Below are positions 34,194 through 42,967 of a stretch of 64,000 nucleotides of DNA, piece by piece (position 1 is the first letter of the stretch; each line of letters opens with the position of its first letter). Under the pieces are notes generated by a model, which saw only the letters and a list, made by a program, of their open reading frames with translations, searched no databases and was not told the DNA's origin. A program made the position numbers and the translations under genes. The stretch is taken from NCBI GenBank assembly GCA_963736695.1, contig CAVTPU010000004.1, forward strand, positions 744,001 through 808,000, written 5' to 3'. This DNA is from CAVTPU01 sp963736695. Its GTDB lineage: Bacteria; Actinomycetota; Actinomycetes; Mycobacteriales; Micromonosporaceae.

Positions 34194-35451
34194 CACCGAC
34201 AAGTCCACCACCACCGAACAGGGGGACGGCACCGGCCCCATCACCGTCTGGGCTCATCAGGGCCAACCGGGCGAGGTCAGTGCCCTGCAGGAGGCCGTCA
34301 AAGGCTTCAACGCCAGCCAGTCGGCGATCACCGCCACCCTCAAACTCATCCCCGAGAACGACTACACGAAGACCCTGACCGCCGCGCAGCCCGCCGACCT
34401 GCCCGACGTCGTCGAGTTCGACGGGCCGACGATGGCGAGCCTGGTCTATAACAAGAAACTCGCCGCCATCGACGCGGCCGTCGCCGCGAACACGAAGGCG
34501 AACGCGTTGCCCTCGATCCTCGCCCAGGGCACCCTCGACGGAAAACTCTATGGGCTCGGCATGTTCGACTCCGGCCTGGGCGTGTGGGGCAACCGCAAGC
34601 TGCTCGACGCCGCCGGCGTGAAATATCCGACGGGACTCGCCGACGCGTGGACGGCCGACCAGTTCACCGCCGCGTTGGCCACCCTCGCCGCGAAGGACCC
34701 CGACCACAAGGTCCTCGACATCAAAGAGAACTACGGCTTCGGCGGCGGCAGCGAATGGACCACCTACGGGTTCAGTCCGGTCGTCTGGTCGGCCGGTGGC
34801 AACCTCATCGCCAACGGCAAGGCCAGCGCGACGTTGAACACTCCCGCCGTCGCGAGCGCGCTCACCACCGTGCAGGGGTGGAAGAAGTTCGTCGACCCCA
34901 ACACCAAGGACGACGCGTTCGTCAAGGGAACCGTTGCTCTGTCCTGGGTGGGGCACTGGGCCTATCCCGACTATTCCAAGGCTCTCGCCGGTGATCTCGT
35001 GTTGCTTCCCCTGCCCAACTTCGGCAATGGAGTCAAGAGCGGTCAAGGCTCGTGGGCCTGGGGTGTCGGAGCGGGCAGCAAGCGGACCAAAGCCGCCGGC
35101 GCCTTCATCGATTATCTGCTCAACGACGGCAACGTGGCGGCCATGACCAAGGCCAACGGAGCACCTCCCGGCACCAAGTCCGCGGTCGAGCACAGCGACC
35201 TCTATCGGCCGGGCGGCCCCCTGCAGCTTTTCATCGACCAGCTCGCCAAGACCTGCGGAGCCAACGCGATCACCGCCGACTGTGTGACCGTGCCCCGGCC
35301 GCTGACCGCCGGCTATCCCACCATCACCCAACAGTTCGCCACCGCATTCAAAAACATTTATGACGGTACGCCCGCGCAAGCGAGCCTCGACAAGGCAGCC
35401 AAGGCCATCGACGTGGACTTCGCCGACAACGCCGGCTATTCCGGTTCCTGA
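34117..35451 (+). CDS. Sugar ABC transporter substrate-binding lipoprotein
   Basis: The 444-residue protein has a signal peptide and a lipobox-like SVAGAAC with the lipidated Cys at position 25. The mature part resembles MalE/UgpB-type family 1 binding proteins (ITVWAHQGQPGEVSALQEAVKGFN, DVVEFDGPTMASLVYNKKL, WVGHWAYPDYSKAL, GSWAWGVGAGSKRTKAAGAFIDYLL). A GAGAGG site precedes ATG 34117. The sugar is not identifiable; the LacI regulator implies an oligosaccharide or polyol. Two permeases follow, but no ATPase, as is normal where a shared MsiK-type ATPase serves many importers. Confidence 0.93.
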   Translation: MVKLSRRIGATIATLALISVAGAACSTDKSTTTEQGDGTGPITVWAHQGQPGEVSALQEAVKGFNASQSAITATLKLIPENDYTKTLTAAQPADLPDVVEFDGPTMASLVYNKKLAAIDAAVAANTKANALPSILAQGTLDGKLYGLGMFDSGLGVWGNRKLLDAAGVKYPTGLADAWTADQFTAALATLAAKDPDHKVLDIKENYGFGGGSEWTTYGFSPVVWSAGGNLIANGKASATLNTPAVASALTTVQGWKKFVDPNTKDDAFVKGTVALSWVGHWAYPDYSKALAGDLVLLPLPNFGNGVKSGQGSWAWGVGAGSKRTKAAGAFIDYLLNDGNVAAMTKANGAPPGTKSAVEHSDLYRPGGPLQLFIDQLAKTCGANAITADCVTVPRPLTAGYPTITQQFATAFKNIYDGTPAQASLDKAAKAIDVDFADNAGYSGS

Positions 35452-35456
35452 CCCGA

Positions 35457-35489
35457 CCGTCGGGCCGGCCTCACGGGCCGGCCCGACGG
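35457..35489 (+). promoter_or_regulatory. Intercistronic hairpin after binding-protein gene
   Basis: A perfect 14-bp inverted repeat (arm CCGTCGGGCCGGCC) with a 5-nt TCACG loop follows the stop codon by 5 bp and has no T tract. Such structures protect the upstream message and reduce read-through, giving more binding protein than permease. Confidence 0.75.
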
Positions 35490-35537
35490 GTCCGGCGACG
35501 AGTTGGACCCCGCAGCGAGAAAGGTCGTGAGATCACC

Positions 35538-36512
35538 ATGACGTCGACGGTGGCGACCCCACGCGACGAACCCGCCGCCTCCCCTGCGGCGCGCGCCGCC
35601 CCGGGCGCCGCACGCCGCCGAGGTGAGATCCGCGCCGCGTGGGCGATGGTCAGCCCGGCGGTGCTGGGACTTCTGCTCTTCGTCGTCGCGCCGTTCGTGA
35701 TCTCCATCGTCCTGTCGCTCTACAACGTGCGCCTCGGCTCGGCTCGGCCAGCCCAGTTCTTCGGCTGGGAGAACTACCGCCGCATCCTGTTCGACCCACA
35801 GTTCGCCGAGGAATTCCGCCGATCGCTGTTCAACAATGCGGTTTTCGCCGCCGTCGTCGTGCCCGTGCAGACCGCGCTCGCGTTGGGCCTGGCACTGCTG
35901 CTCAACCGGCCGCTGCGAGCGATGCCGATCTTTCGTACCGCGTTCTTCCTGCCTGTCGTCTTTCCGATGGCGCTGGTCGCGGTGGTGTGGAAACTCATCT
36001 ACAGTCGCGACTCCGACGGCATGCTCAACGCTCTGCTCGGCACGGTCACGGGTGGCGGCTTCGCCCCGCACGACTGGCTGGGCGACACCGCCACCGCACT
36101 CGGATCGATCATCGTGCTCTCCATCTGGCAGGGCGTCGGATTCCAAATGGTGATCATGCTCGCCGGGCTGCAGGGCATCTCCCCCGCACTCTATGAGGCG
36201 GCCGAGGTCGACGGCGCGACGCGCTGGCAACAGTTCCTCGCCGTCACCCTGCCCGGCCTGCGCAACACCATGATCTTCGTCGTGATGGTCACCAGCATCC
36301 TCGCGTTCCGGCTCTTCGACCAGGTCTACATCCTCACCCGCGGCGGACCCGACAACGCCACCACGACAGTCATGCACCAAGCCGTGTCGACGGCATTCGA
36401 CGCAGGCAACGTGGGCCGCGCGGCCGCCATGACCGCGGTGCTGTTCGTCATCGTCGCGGCAATCACGCTCATTCAGCAACGCCTACTGCGCCAGGACAGG
36501 GAGATCCGGTGA
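35538..36512 (+). CDS. Sugar ABC transporter permease (MalF type)
   Basis: A 324-residue inner-membrane permease with about six helices and the cytoplasmic EAA loop EAAEVDGATRWQQFLAVTLPGL that docks the ATPase. An Ala/Arg-rich N-terminal tail of about 30 residues precedes the first helix. It is followed by the second permease with a 4-bp overlap. Confidence 0.94.
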   Translation: MTSTVATPRDEPAASPAARAAPGAARRRGEIRAAWAMVSPAVLGLLLFVVAPFVISIVLSLYNVRLGSARPAQFFGWENYRRILFDPQFAEEFRRSLFNNAVFAAVVVPVQTALALGLALLLNRPLRAMPIFRTAFFLPVVFPMALVAVVWKLIYSRDSDGMLNALLGTVTGGGFAPHDWLGDTATALGSIIVLSIWQGVGFQMVIMLAGLQGISPALYEAAEVDGATRWQQFLAVTLPGLRNTMIFVVMVTSILAFRLFDQVYILTRGGPDNATTTVMHQAVSTAFDAGNVGRAAAMTAVLFVIVAAITLIQQRLLRQDREIR

Positions 36513-37357
36513 ACAGACGACGCCCGGTCGACCGGGTCATCCGCGCCGCCGACTATGCGCTCATGACCTGCGTCGCGCTCCTCTTCATCGCCCCCATCGC
36601 CTATATGGTGATCGGCAGCCTCAAACCCAACGACGAGGTGCTCGGCGGGCTCGGCGGCTTCGCACCCGAACACCTGTCACTGGCCAACTATCAGGCCGTC
36701 TTCGATCGCTTCGACGGACCCGATACCGGCTATTTCCTCGGCTTCTACGCCGTCTCCGTCGGAGTGACCCTCATCGTGGTCATCGGCGGCCTACTGGTGA
36801 ACTCACTCGCCGCCTACGCCTTCGCCCGCATGCGGTGGCGCGGCCGCGACGCGGTCTTCGCCCTGGTGCTCGCCGTGGCGGTGCTGCCGTTCGAGGCGAT
36901 CGCGGTGCCTCTGCTCTATATGCTCAACGACTATCGCAACACCGTCGCCGTGCAGGCGGTGCCGTTCGTCGTCAACGCGTTCTCCATCTATCTCTTCACG
37001 ACGTTCTTCCGCACCCTGCCTGCCGAGATCGAAGAGGCCGCCCGCGTCGACGGCGCCGGACCGTGGCGCATGTTCTTTCAGATCGTCGTGCCGATGAGCA
37101 AACCGGTCTTCGCCACCGTCGCGATCCTCACCTTCCTCAGCCAGTGGAGCGCGTTCCTGTGGCCGGTACTCATGGTCAGCGACCCGTCGGTGCGCCCGTT
37201 GCCGCTGGCGATCAGCGTCTTCCAGGCCCAGCCGCCATATCCGTGGGGCGAGATCATGGCGTTCGGCGTCATGATGGTGCTTCCCGTGCTCATGGTGTTC
37301 CTCGGTTTCCAGCGCTGGTTTGTGCGCAGTGTCGCGGCGAGCGCCGTCAAGGGCTGA
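36509..37357 (+). CDS. Sugar ABC transporter permease (MalG type)
   Basis: A 282-residue permease with six helices and the EAA loop EEAARVDGAGPWRMFFQIVVPMSKP. It forms the channel with the preceding permease. It is the last gene of the lacI-SBP-permease operon and ends 1 bp from the convergent MDR gene. Confidence 0.94.
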   Translation: MNRRRPVDRVIRAADYALMTCVALLFIAPIAYMVIGSLKPNDEVLGGLGGFAPEHLSLANYQAVFDRFDGPDTGYFLGFYAVSVGVTLIVVIGGLLVNSLAAYAFARMRWRGRDAVFALVLAVAVLPFEAIAVPLLYMLNDYRNTVAVQAVPFVVNAFSIYLFTTFFRTLPAEIEEAARVDGAGPWRMFFQIVVPMSKPVFATVAILTFLSQWSAFLWPVLMVSDPSVRPLPLAISVFQAQPPYPWGEIMAFGVMMVLPVLMVFLGFQRWFVRSVAASAVKG

Positions 37358-37358
37358 C

Positions 37359-38336
37359 TCACATGGTGATGACCGCCTTGCCCGCCGCGTGTCCGTGAGC
37401 GAGGTGGCGAATCGCGTCGGCGGTGTCGGCGAGGGGAAACACCCGGTCGATGACTGGGGCCACCTCGCCGGCATCGATGAGTCGGGTGAGCTCGTCGAGG
37501 TCGTCGGCGCGGTCCTTGGCCATGAGTCCGCGCAGTCGTTGCCCGACGAACAGCGACACGATCGGCGCCCGCAGCTGGCGGTCGAAACCGCCGAGGACAC
37601 GTCCGCCGCCGTGCTCGCCGCCGACGAGCACGAGTGTCCCGTGAGGTGTCATGGCCCGTCGCAGCAGTGACAGTGGACGGTTGCCGGCGGTGTCGATGAC
37701 GACGTCATAGCTCGCCCCGTCCCGGTTGACACTCTCGCGGGTGTAGTCGATGGTGTCGGCCGCGCCGAGACGGCGTACGAGATCGGTTTTGGTTGTGCCA
37801 CACACGCCGGTCACCCTGGCGCCGAGTGCGGTCGCGAGTTGCACGGCGAAGCTGCCGACGCCGCCGGCCGCGCCGATGACGAGCACCCGCTGCCCCGACC
37901 GCACCTGTCCGCAGTCGCGCACGGCCTGCAGCGCGGTCGTGCCCGACGTCGGCACCACGGCGGCCTGCTCCCAGGTGATGATGTTCGGTCTGCGGGCGAG
38001 CCGGTAGTGCGGCACGGCGGCGAATTCGGCATATGTGCCGGTTTCGCTCGTCCCGTAGACCTCGTCGCCGGGTCGGAAGCGGGTCACGTGTGGTCCGACC
38101 GCCTCCACGACTCCGGCGAGGTCCCTGCCACGCACCGGGACCGTGGGTCGACGCAGGCCGAACCCCATGATCCTCGTGAGAAGGGGCTCGCCGGTCATGA
38201 GGTGCCACACGCCCGGATCGACCCCGGCGGCGCAAACCCTGACGAGCACGTCGTCGTCGCCGACCGTCGGCGGGTCGATGTCGCGAAGCTGCAGCACGTC
38301 GGGGCCGCCATATGTGTCCTGGACGATCGCTCTCAT
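37359..38336 (-). CDS. MDR-family NAD(P)-dependent quinone oxidoreductase-like protein
   Basis: A 325-residue zinc-independent medium-chain reductase: N-terminal MRAIVQDTYGGPDVLQLRDIDPP, the NADPH-binding VLVIGAAGGVGSFAVQLATALGARVTGV, and the C-terminal GHAAGKAVITM. Members reduce quinones or enones. It starts 4 bp inside the small XRE gene, so it is the third gene of a compact operon controlled by the inverted repeat at 39006-39057. Confidence 0.9.
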   Translation of the reverse strand: MRAIVQDTYGGPDVLQLRDIDPPTVGDDDVLVRVCAAGVDPGVWHLMTGEPLLTRIMGFGLRRPTVPVRGRDLAGVVEAVGPHVTRFRPGDEVYGTSETGTYAEFAAVPHYRLARRPNIITWEQAAVVPTSGTTALQAVRDCGQVRSGQRVLVIGAAGGVGSFAVQLATALGARVTGVCGTTKTDLVRRLGAADTIDYTRESVNRDGASYDVVIDTAGNRPLSLLRRAMTPHGTLVLVGGEHGGGRVLGGFDRQLRAPIVSLFVGQRLRGLMAKDRADDLDELTRLIDAGEVAPVIDRVFPLADTADAIRHLAHGHAAGKAVITM

Positions 38337-38560
38337 GTGACCACCTCCGGGTCAGGGAATTGGAACACGTCGTCGAGCGGCACGCCGAAGACGCGGGCGA
38401 TGGTGAAGGCCAGTTCGAGCGAGGGCGAATAGCGACCCTGCTCGATGGCGATAACGGTCTGTCGGGTCACTCCGATGCGCGCGGCGAGGTCGGCCTGGGT
38501 CATCTCGCCGTTGGCGAAGCGCAACGCGCGGATCGTGTTGGTCACGCGGGTCGGTTTCAC
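38333..38560 (-). CDS. Small XRE-family regulator (YozG-like)
   Basis: A 75-residue protein that is almost entirely a Cro/C1 HTH (NTIRALRFANGEMTQADLAARIGVTRQTVIAIEQGRYSPSLELAFTIARVFGVPLDDVF). The GTG start at 38560 overlaps the membrane-protein stop by 4 bp. Small XRE regulators of this group are commonly paired with a short membrane protein. It probably autoregulates through TTGACA-type sites upstream. Confidence 0.88.
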   Translation of the reverse strand: MKPTRVTNTIRALRFANGEMTQADLAARIGVTRQTVIAIEQGRYSPSLELAFTIARVFGVPLDDVFQFPDPEVVT

Positions 38561-38985
38561 CACTGGGGCAGGCTCCGACGATAGACGACCACCCGGGTGA
38601 TCGAGCCGAGGACGGCGGACAGCGCGAAGCCCAGATAGATCACGTTCGCGATCCAGAACCAGTCCCACTCGGCCATGGCCATGAGCATCGCGGCGACCGC
38701 TCCGATGACCACGAACGACTGGCCGACATGGTCGCCGAGGCGGTTGATCTCGCGGTCGCGCACGTCCGTGACGCGCGACGCCCGCGGATTGATGATGGCG
38801 GCCGCGATCTCTGCGACGATCGCCGCCACGATGGCAACCCCGATGGTCGCGAGCAAGGTTGCGGCATATGGGACGTCGACCAGCGGGCGCCCCTCGGCGC
38901 GGGTCAGGATGATGACCGCATACGCGGGGTAGGTGATCGCGGTGACCACCAACATGATCCACGCGCGCTTCTCCTCGTGGGTCAT
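38557..38985 (-). CDS. Small membrane protein paired with XRE regulator
   Basis: A 142-residue protein with four predicted helices (about residues 11-28, 42-66, 86-104 and 110-128), starting MTHEEKRAWIMLVV. It heads the XRE-MDR operon. Analogous four-helix proteins next to small XRE regulators are thought to modulate the regulator at the membrane; nothing here proves that. Confidence 0.75.
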   Translation of the reverse strand: MTHEEKRAWIMLVVTAITYPAYAVIILTRAEGRPLVDVPYAATLLATIGVAIVAAIVAEIAAAIINPRASRVTDVRDREINRLGDHVGQSFVVIGAVAAMLMAMAEWDWFWIANVIYLGFALSAVLGSITRVVVYRRSLPQW

Positions 38986-39005
38986 CGCACACCTCCCATG
39001 TTAAG

Positions 39006-39057
39006 AATCTTTGACACACCCAGACCGTAAAGCATATTTGACATCGTGTCAAAGATT
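39006..39057. promoter_or_regulatory. Inverted-repeat operator of the membrane protein-XRE-MDR operon
   Basis: AATCTTTGACAC (39006-39017) and GTGTCAAAGATT (39046-39057) are perfect 12-bp inverted repeats 28 bp apart. The inner side of the second arm also forms the dyad TTGACA-TCG-TGTCAA (39038-39052). The set lies 20-70 bp upstream of ATG 38985, where it would overlap the promoter; the small XRE protein of this operon is the natural ligand. Confidence 0.75.
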
Positions 39058-39172
39058 CCAGACATGATCTTTGTACGCCCGGCGGAGCCCGGCTGGTCAC
39101 GGCGACTCCTCGGCCTCACCCCAAACCGGTTCGCGCCTCGCCGAGGCGATCGGGTAGAGTCACACGCGTCCC

Positions 39173-39244
39173 GGGCGATTAGCTCAGCGGGAGAGCGCTT
39201 CGTTCACACCGAAGAGGTCACTGGTTCGATCCCAGTATCGCCCA
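39173..39244 (+). tRNA. tRNA-Val (anticodon CAC)
   Basis: A 72-nt cloverleaf: acceptor GGGCGAT pairs with ATCGCCC, the D stem is GCTC/GAGC, the anticodon stem CTTCG/CGAAG encloses TTCACAC (anticodon CAC), the 5-nt variable loop is AGGTC, and the T stem ACTGG/CCAGT encloses TTCGATC. CCA is not encoded. An integrase gene and an integrative island lie immediately downstream, so its 3' end is the probable insertion site. Confidence 0.95.
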
Positions 39245-39588
39245 CACAGGTCAGAGGGCATATCCCATCGATGAATATGCCCTCTGACGTTATCTGAGTG
39301 ACTAACTGAGTGACTACCCCTGTTCGTCGGACCGGTTCTCGTCGGCGAAGATGCGGTCCATGACGACCGCCCCGCCGAGCAACACCGGGCGCAACTGGTG
39401 CCGGTAGACCTTCTCCGTCACCGAAGTGCCAGCATGCCCACACAGGTCCGCGATGTCCTCCAACGGCACGCCACTATCGGAGAGCACCGACACGAAACTG
39501 TGCCGCAACTCGCGAGGCGTCCACGCCGTTCGATCAAGACCGGCATCTTCGACGACCTTCCGGAACGCGCGACGCACATTGCCCGCGA
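39242..39588. repeat. Island-end direct repeat, copy 1
   Basis: About 347 bp beginning CCACACAGGTCAGAGGGC, just at the tRNA 3' end, and reaching into the integrase coding region, recur at 60292-60638 with only scattered substitutions (constant offset 21,050). The repeat comprises the hairpin and the last ~90 codons of the integrase gene. Confidence 0.92.
39250..39288. terminator. Hairpin downstream of tRNA-Val and integrase
   Basis: A perfect 14-bp inverted repeat (arm GTCAGAGGGCATAT) with an 11-nt loop sits between the tRNA 3' end and the integrase stop. It could terminate both convergent transcripts or belong to the attachment region. A second copy with two changed loop bases is at 60300-60338. 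Confidence 0.7.
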
Positions 39589-40561
39589 GCGGTTCCGTGC
39601 CGACCTTCGTCGCGAAGACCAGGCCGAGATCCTGCCACGCCTCCCCCGCCCCTTCCCTGTCCTGCCCCTGCTGCTCCCGATGAAGGTTCAGCGCGTCGAC
39701 GCACCGGGCGGGCAGGGCCAACGTACGGCGTGATTTCCTGGTCTTGGTATCTCCCCCGTCCCGCACCGAGTGCCAGACCTCAATCGACGGCGGCACCGGA
39801 GGATTACCGTTCGGCCGCCCTTCCACGTCGACGTGATCCCAGGTGAGCGCACGCAACTCCTCGGTGCGCGCGCCGGTCAACAGCGACAGCACGACGTAGG
39901 CCTGCAGCCGGCTACCCTCCGCCGCGCGGAGCACCGCCTTGGCCTGGTCGAGTGTGAGCGACTTCGACGGCCGACCCGGTTGGCCTTTCGGAATCGTGCA
40001 GAGCGCCACCACGTTTCGCTTGACCTGATCGCGAGCCATGGCCCGATTGACCGCCCGGTTCAGGCATTGATAGAGCTCCTGCAACGTCCGGGTGCTCAGG
40101 ATCTTTGCCTTCCCGGCGAGCCAACGATCAATGTCGGTGGCGCTGAGCTGGCGCAGCTTTCGCGCGCCGAGTGCCGGGATGACATGCGAACGGCAAAGGT
40201 TGGTGCACATGTCCACCGTTCCCTTCGACCGCCCATTGAGACCATAGGCCAACCAGTCATCGACGACCTGGGAGACGGTGATGTTCTGCGGCGCGATCGC
40301 CAACCCCCGTCGACCCACCAGGCACGGCTTCGACCGAGTGGTGGCGACTGGGCGATCGAGAACGGTGTGGGGTTGCGGTGACGCCTTAGGCGGGGGCCGT
40401 AATTCGATCGCCTGAAATGGGTTGATATTTGTCGGCTGTTCGGGGCGATCGAACACATGCCGTTCGTGGGAGCAGTCACCCGCGGCAGGTTGGGACACTG
40501 CCGATGAACAGTCGACCACCTGGGCCAGCTTGTTCGATCCGTAGATGGACATTTTTAACAT
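39314..40561 (-). CDS. int: Tyrosine-type site-specific integrase
   Basis: The core-binding (SAM-like) region starts around ITVSQVVDDWLAYGLNGRSK and the catalytic domain contains the full tyrosine recombinase set: Arg in TGARTEELRAL, Lys in the TKTRKSRRTL strand, HxxR in LRHSFVS, His in CGHAGTS, and the nucleophile Tyr in EKVYRHQL. The first ~120 residues match nothing familiar and no ribosome-binding site is evident. The maximal open frame (to 40759) is antisense to the TPR repeats, so I place the start no further than ATG 40561. The N terminus may be rearranged. Confidence 0.85.
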   Translation of the reverse strand: MLKMSIYGSNKLAQVVDCSSAVSQPAAGDCSHERHVFDRPEQPTNINPFQAIELRPPPKASPQPHTVLDRPVATTRSKPCLVGRRGLAIAPQNITVSQVVDDWLAYGLNGRSKGTVDMCTNLCRSHVIPALGARKLRQLSATDIDRWLAGKAKILSTRTLQELYQCLNRAVNRAMARDQVKRNVVALCTIPKGQPGRPSKSLTLDQAKAVLRAAEGSRLQAYVVLSLLTGARTEELRALTWDHVDVEGRPNGNPPVPPSIEVWHSVRDGGDTKTRKSRRTLALPARCVDALNLHREQQGQDREGAGEAWQDLGLVFATKVGTEPLAGNVRRAFRKVVEDAGLDRTAWTPRELRHSFVSVLSDSGVPLEDIADLCGHAGTSVTEKVYRHQLRPVLLGGAVVMDRIFADENRSDEQG

Positions 40562-40667
40562 GGGTGCGCCAACTATCGGCGGGTGCTGGAAAAGGATGCT
40601 TCGGACACGCTGGGCTCTCGGTACGATCTCGCCGGCGTGTATGAGTTGATGGGGCGGGTGGATAAGA

Positions 40668-42806
40668 ATGATCGACCTGTTTGAGCGGGTGTTGGCTGAT
40701 CGGTTGCGGGTGTTGGGTGAGGACCATCCGGACACGCTGGGGTCGCGACGCGATCTCACCTTCGCCTACCTGAAGGCGGGTCGGATGAGTGAGGCGACCG
40801 ACATGTGTGAGCAGGTGTTGGCTGATCGGTTGCGGGTGTTGGGTGAGGACCATCCGGACACGCTGGGGTCGCGACGCGATCTCACCTTCGCCTACCTGAA
40901 GGCGGGTCGGGTGAGTGAGGCGACCGACATGTGTGAGCAGGTGTTGGCTGATCGGTTGAGGGTGTTGGGTAAGAATGATCCGGACACGTTTCGGTCGCGA
41001 CGCGCTCTCGCCGACGCCTACCTGGGTGCGGGTCGGATGGATGAGACGATCCTGCGGGTGTTGGGTGAGGATCCTCCGGTGGATGAGGCAATCCCGCGGG
41101 TGTTGGGTGAGGATGATCCGGGCACGCCGTCGCGAAACGATCTCGCCGACGCCTGCCGGAAGGCGGGTCGACTGGGTGAGGCGATCGACCTATATGAGCA
41201 GGTGTTGGCTGATCGACTGTGGGTGTTGGGTGAGGATCATCCGGACACACTGTGGTCGCAATACGTTCTCGCCAACGCCTACCAGACGGCGGGTCGGGTG
41301 GGTGAGGCGATCGACCTGTTCGAGCAGGTGGTGGCTGGTCGTCGGCGGGTGGGTGAGGACCATTTGGACACACTGAGGTCGCAAAGCGATCTTGCCGACG
41401 CCTACCTGAGGGCGGATCGAATGGATGAGGCGATCGACCTGTATGAGCAGGTCCTCACCGACCATCGGCGGATGTTGGGTGAGGATCATCCGGACACACT
41501 GAGGTCGCTAAACGATCTCGCCGACGCGTACCACATGGCGGATCGGATGGGTGAGGCGATCGACCTGTATGAGCAGGTGTTGGCCGATCGTCGGCGGGTA
41601 TTGGGTGAGGACCACTGGAACACGCTGACGTTGCGAAGCGATCTCGCCCACGCCTACCACATGGCGGATCGGGAGGGTGAGGCGATCGACCTGTATGAGC
41701 AGGTGTTGGCCGATCGTCGGCGGGTATTGGGTGAGGACCATCCGGACACGCTGACGTCGCAAAGCGATCTCGCCGACGCCTACCGGTATGCGGGGCGGGA
41801 GGGTGAGGCGATCGACCTGTATGAGCAGGTGTTGGCCGATCGTCGGCGGGTGTTGGGTGAGGACCACTGGAACACGCTGACGTCGCTATACCGTCTCGCC
41901 GACGCCTACCTGAAGGCGGGTCGGGAGGGTGAGGCGATCGACCTGTATGAGCAGGTGTTGGCCGATCGTCGGCGGGTATTGGGTGAGGACCATCCGGACA
42001 CGCTGACGTCGCGAGACAAGCTCGCCGACGCCTACCTGAAGGCGGGTCGACTGGGTGAGGCGATCGACCTGTATGAGCAGATCCTGGCCGACTCTCGGCG
42101 GGTGTTGGGTGAGGATCATCCGGACACGTTTCGGTCGCGATGCGCTCTCGCCGACGCCTACCGGTCTGCGGGGCGGGAGGGTGAGGCGATCGACCTGTAT
42201 GAGCAGGTGTTGGCCGATCGTCGGCGGGTGTTGGGCGAGGACCATCCGGACACGCTGACGTCGCTATACCGTCTCGCCGACGCCTACCTGAAGGCGGATC
42301 GGATGGACGAGGCGATCGACCTGTATGAGCAGGCGCTCGCTGATCGGCAGCGGGTATTGGGTGAGGACCACTGGAGCACGCTGACGTCGCGAGACAAGCT
42401 CGCCGACGCCTACCGGTCTGCGGGGCGGGAGGGTGAGGCGATCGACCTGTATGAGCAGGTGTTGGCCGATCGTCGGCGACTGTTGGGTGAGGACCACTGG
42501 AACACGCTGTGGTCGCGACTCAATCTCGCTGGCGTCTTGCGGTCCGTGGGTCGGGTGGGCGAGGCGATCGACATGTATGAGCAGGTGTTGGCCGATCGTC
42601 GGCGGGTGTTTGGTGAGGATGATCCGGGCACGTTGTGGTCGCGAAGCGATCTCGCCGACGCCTACCTGGAGGCGGGTCGGGTGGGCGAGGCGATCGACAT
42701 GTATGAGCAGGCGCTCGCTGGTCGTCGGCGGGTATTTGGGGAGGATGATCCTCGCGCAAAAACGATCGCAGACAACCTGGCGAGAGCCCGCAAGAACACA
42801 GCGTGA
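40668..42806 (+). CDS. TPR protein with about 17 near-identical 42-residue repeats, probable 5'-truncated remnant
   Basis: A 712-residue protein made almost only of 42-residue TPR_10/12 (kinesin light-chain-like) repeats with consensus IDLYEQVLADRRRVLGEDHP then DTLTSRDKLADAYLKAGREGEA. One repeat (about residues 125-155) is shortened. Repeats are also near-identical in DNA, indicating recent expansion. Upstream, in another frame (about 40590-40665), another repeat is legible (DTLGSRYDLAGVYELMGRVD) and goes out of register by one base before 40668. The annotated start is therefore inside an older gene whose N-terminal part, often NB-ARC or another effector domain in this family, has been lost. 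Confidence 0.8.
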   Translation: MIDLFERVLADRLRVLGEDHPDTLGSRRDLTFAYLKAGRMSEATDMCEQVLADRLRVLGEDHPDTLGSRRDLTFAYLKAGRVSEATDMCEQVLADRLRVLGKNDPDTFRSRRALADAYLGAGRMDETILRVLGEDPPVDEAIPRVLGEDDPGTPSRNDLADACRKAGRLGEAIDLYEQVLADRLWVLGEDHPDTLWSQYVLANAYQTAGRVGEAIDLFEQVVAGRRRVGEDHLDTLRSQSDLADAYLRADRMDEAIDLYEQVLTDHRRMLGEDHPDTLRSLNDLADAYHMADRMGEAIDLYEQVLADRRRVLGEDHWNTLTLRSDLAHAYHMADREGEAIDLYEQVLADRRRVLGEDHPDTLTSQSDLADAYRYAGREGEAIDLYEQVLADRRRVLGEDHWNTLTSLYRLADAYLKAGREGEAIDLYEQVLADRRRVLGEDHPDTLTSRDKLADAYLKAGRLGEAIDLYEQILADSRRVLGEDHPDTFRSRCALADAYRSAGREGEAIDLYEQVLADRRRVLGEDHPDTLTSLYRLADAYLKADRMDEAIDLYEQALADRQRVLGEDHWSTLTSRDKLADAYRSAGREGEAIDLYEQVLADRRRLLGEDHWNTLWSRLNLAGVLRSVGRVGEAIDMYEQVLADRRRVFGEDDPGTLWSRSDLADAYLEAGRVGEAIDMYEQALAGRRRVFGEDDPRAKTIADNLARARKNTA

Positions 42807-42967
42807 GCCGTCCGACGGTACAGCAGCGAAGTACAGCAACGAGGTTGTCGAACGATGACCGGAACCGACTCAGATCGACGGCGTTACCACGGGATAAACC
42901 ATTGTTGACCGGCGGATTCCAGCGATCGTCGCAACACGGCGACCTTGATCGCTGATGATCGTAGCGG

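Noticed and set aside
39173..39300. Second tRNA or tRNA 3'-end copy at 60290 as classical attR
   Set aside because: Only the final CCA-like bases are shared; the acceptor and T stem are not repeated at 60250-60291, so a standard attL/attR pair cannot be claimed.
40660..42806. CRISPR array suggested by regular ~126-bp DNA periodicity
   Set aside because: The period is a coding TPR unit of 42 codons that stays in frame; there are no short identical repeats with unique spacers and no cas genes.
41190..42839. Minus-strand frames opposite the TPR array
   Set aside because: They repeat because the sense strand repeats; translations are antisense to TPR codons.
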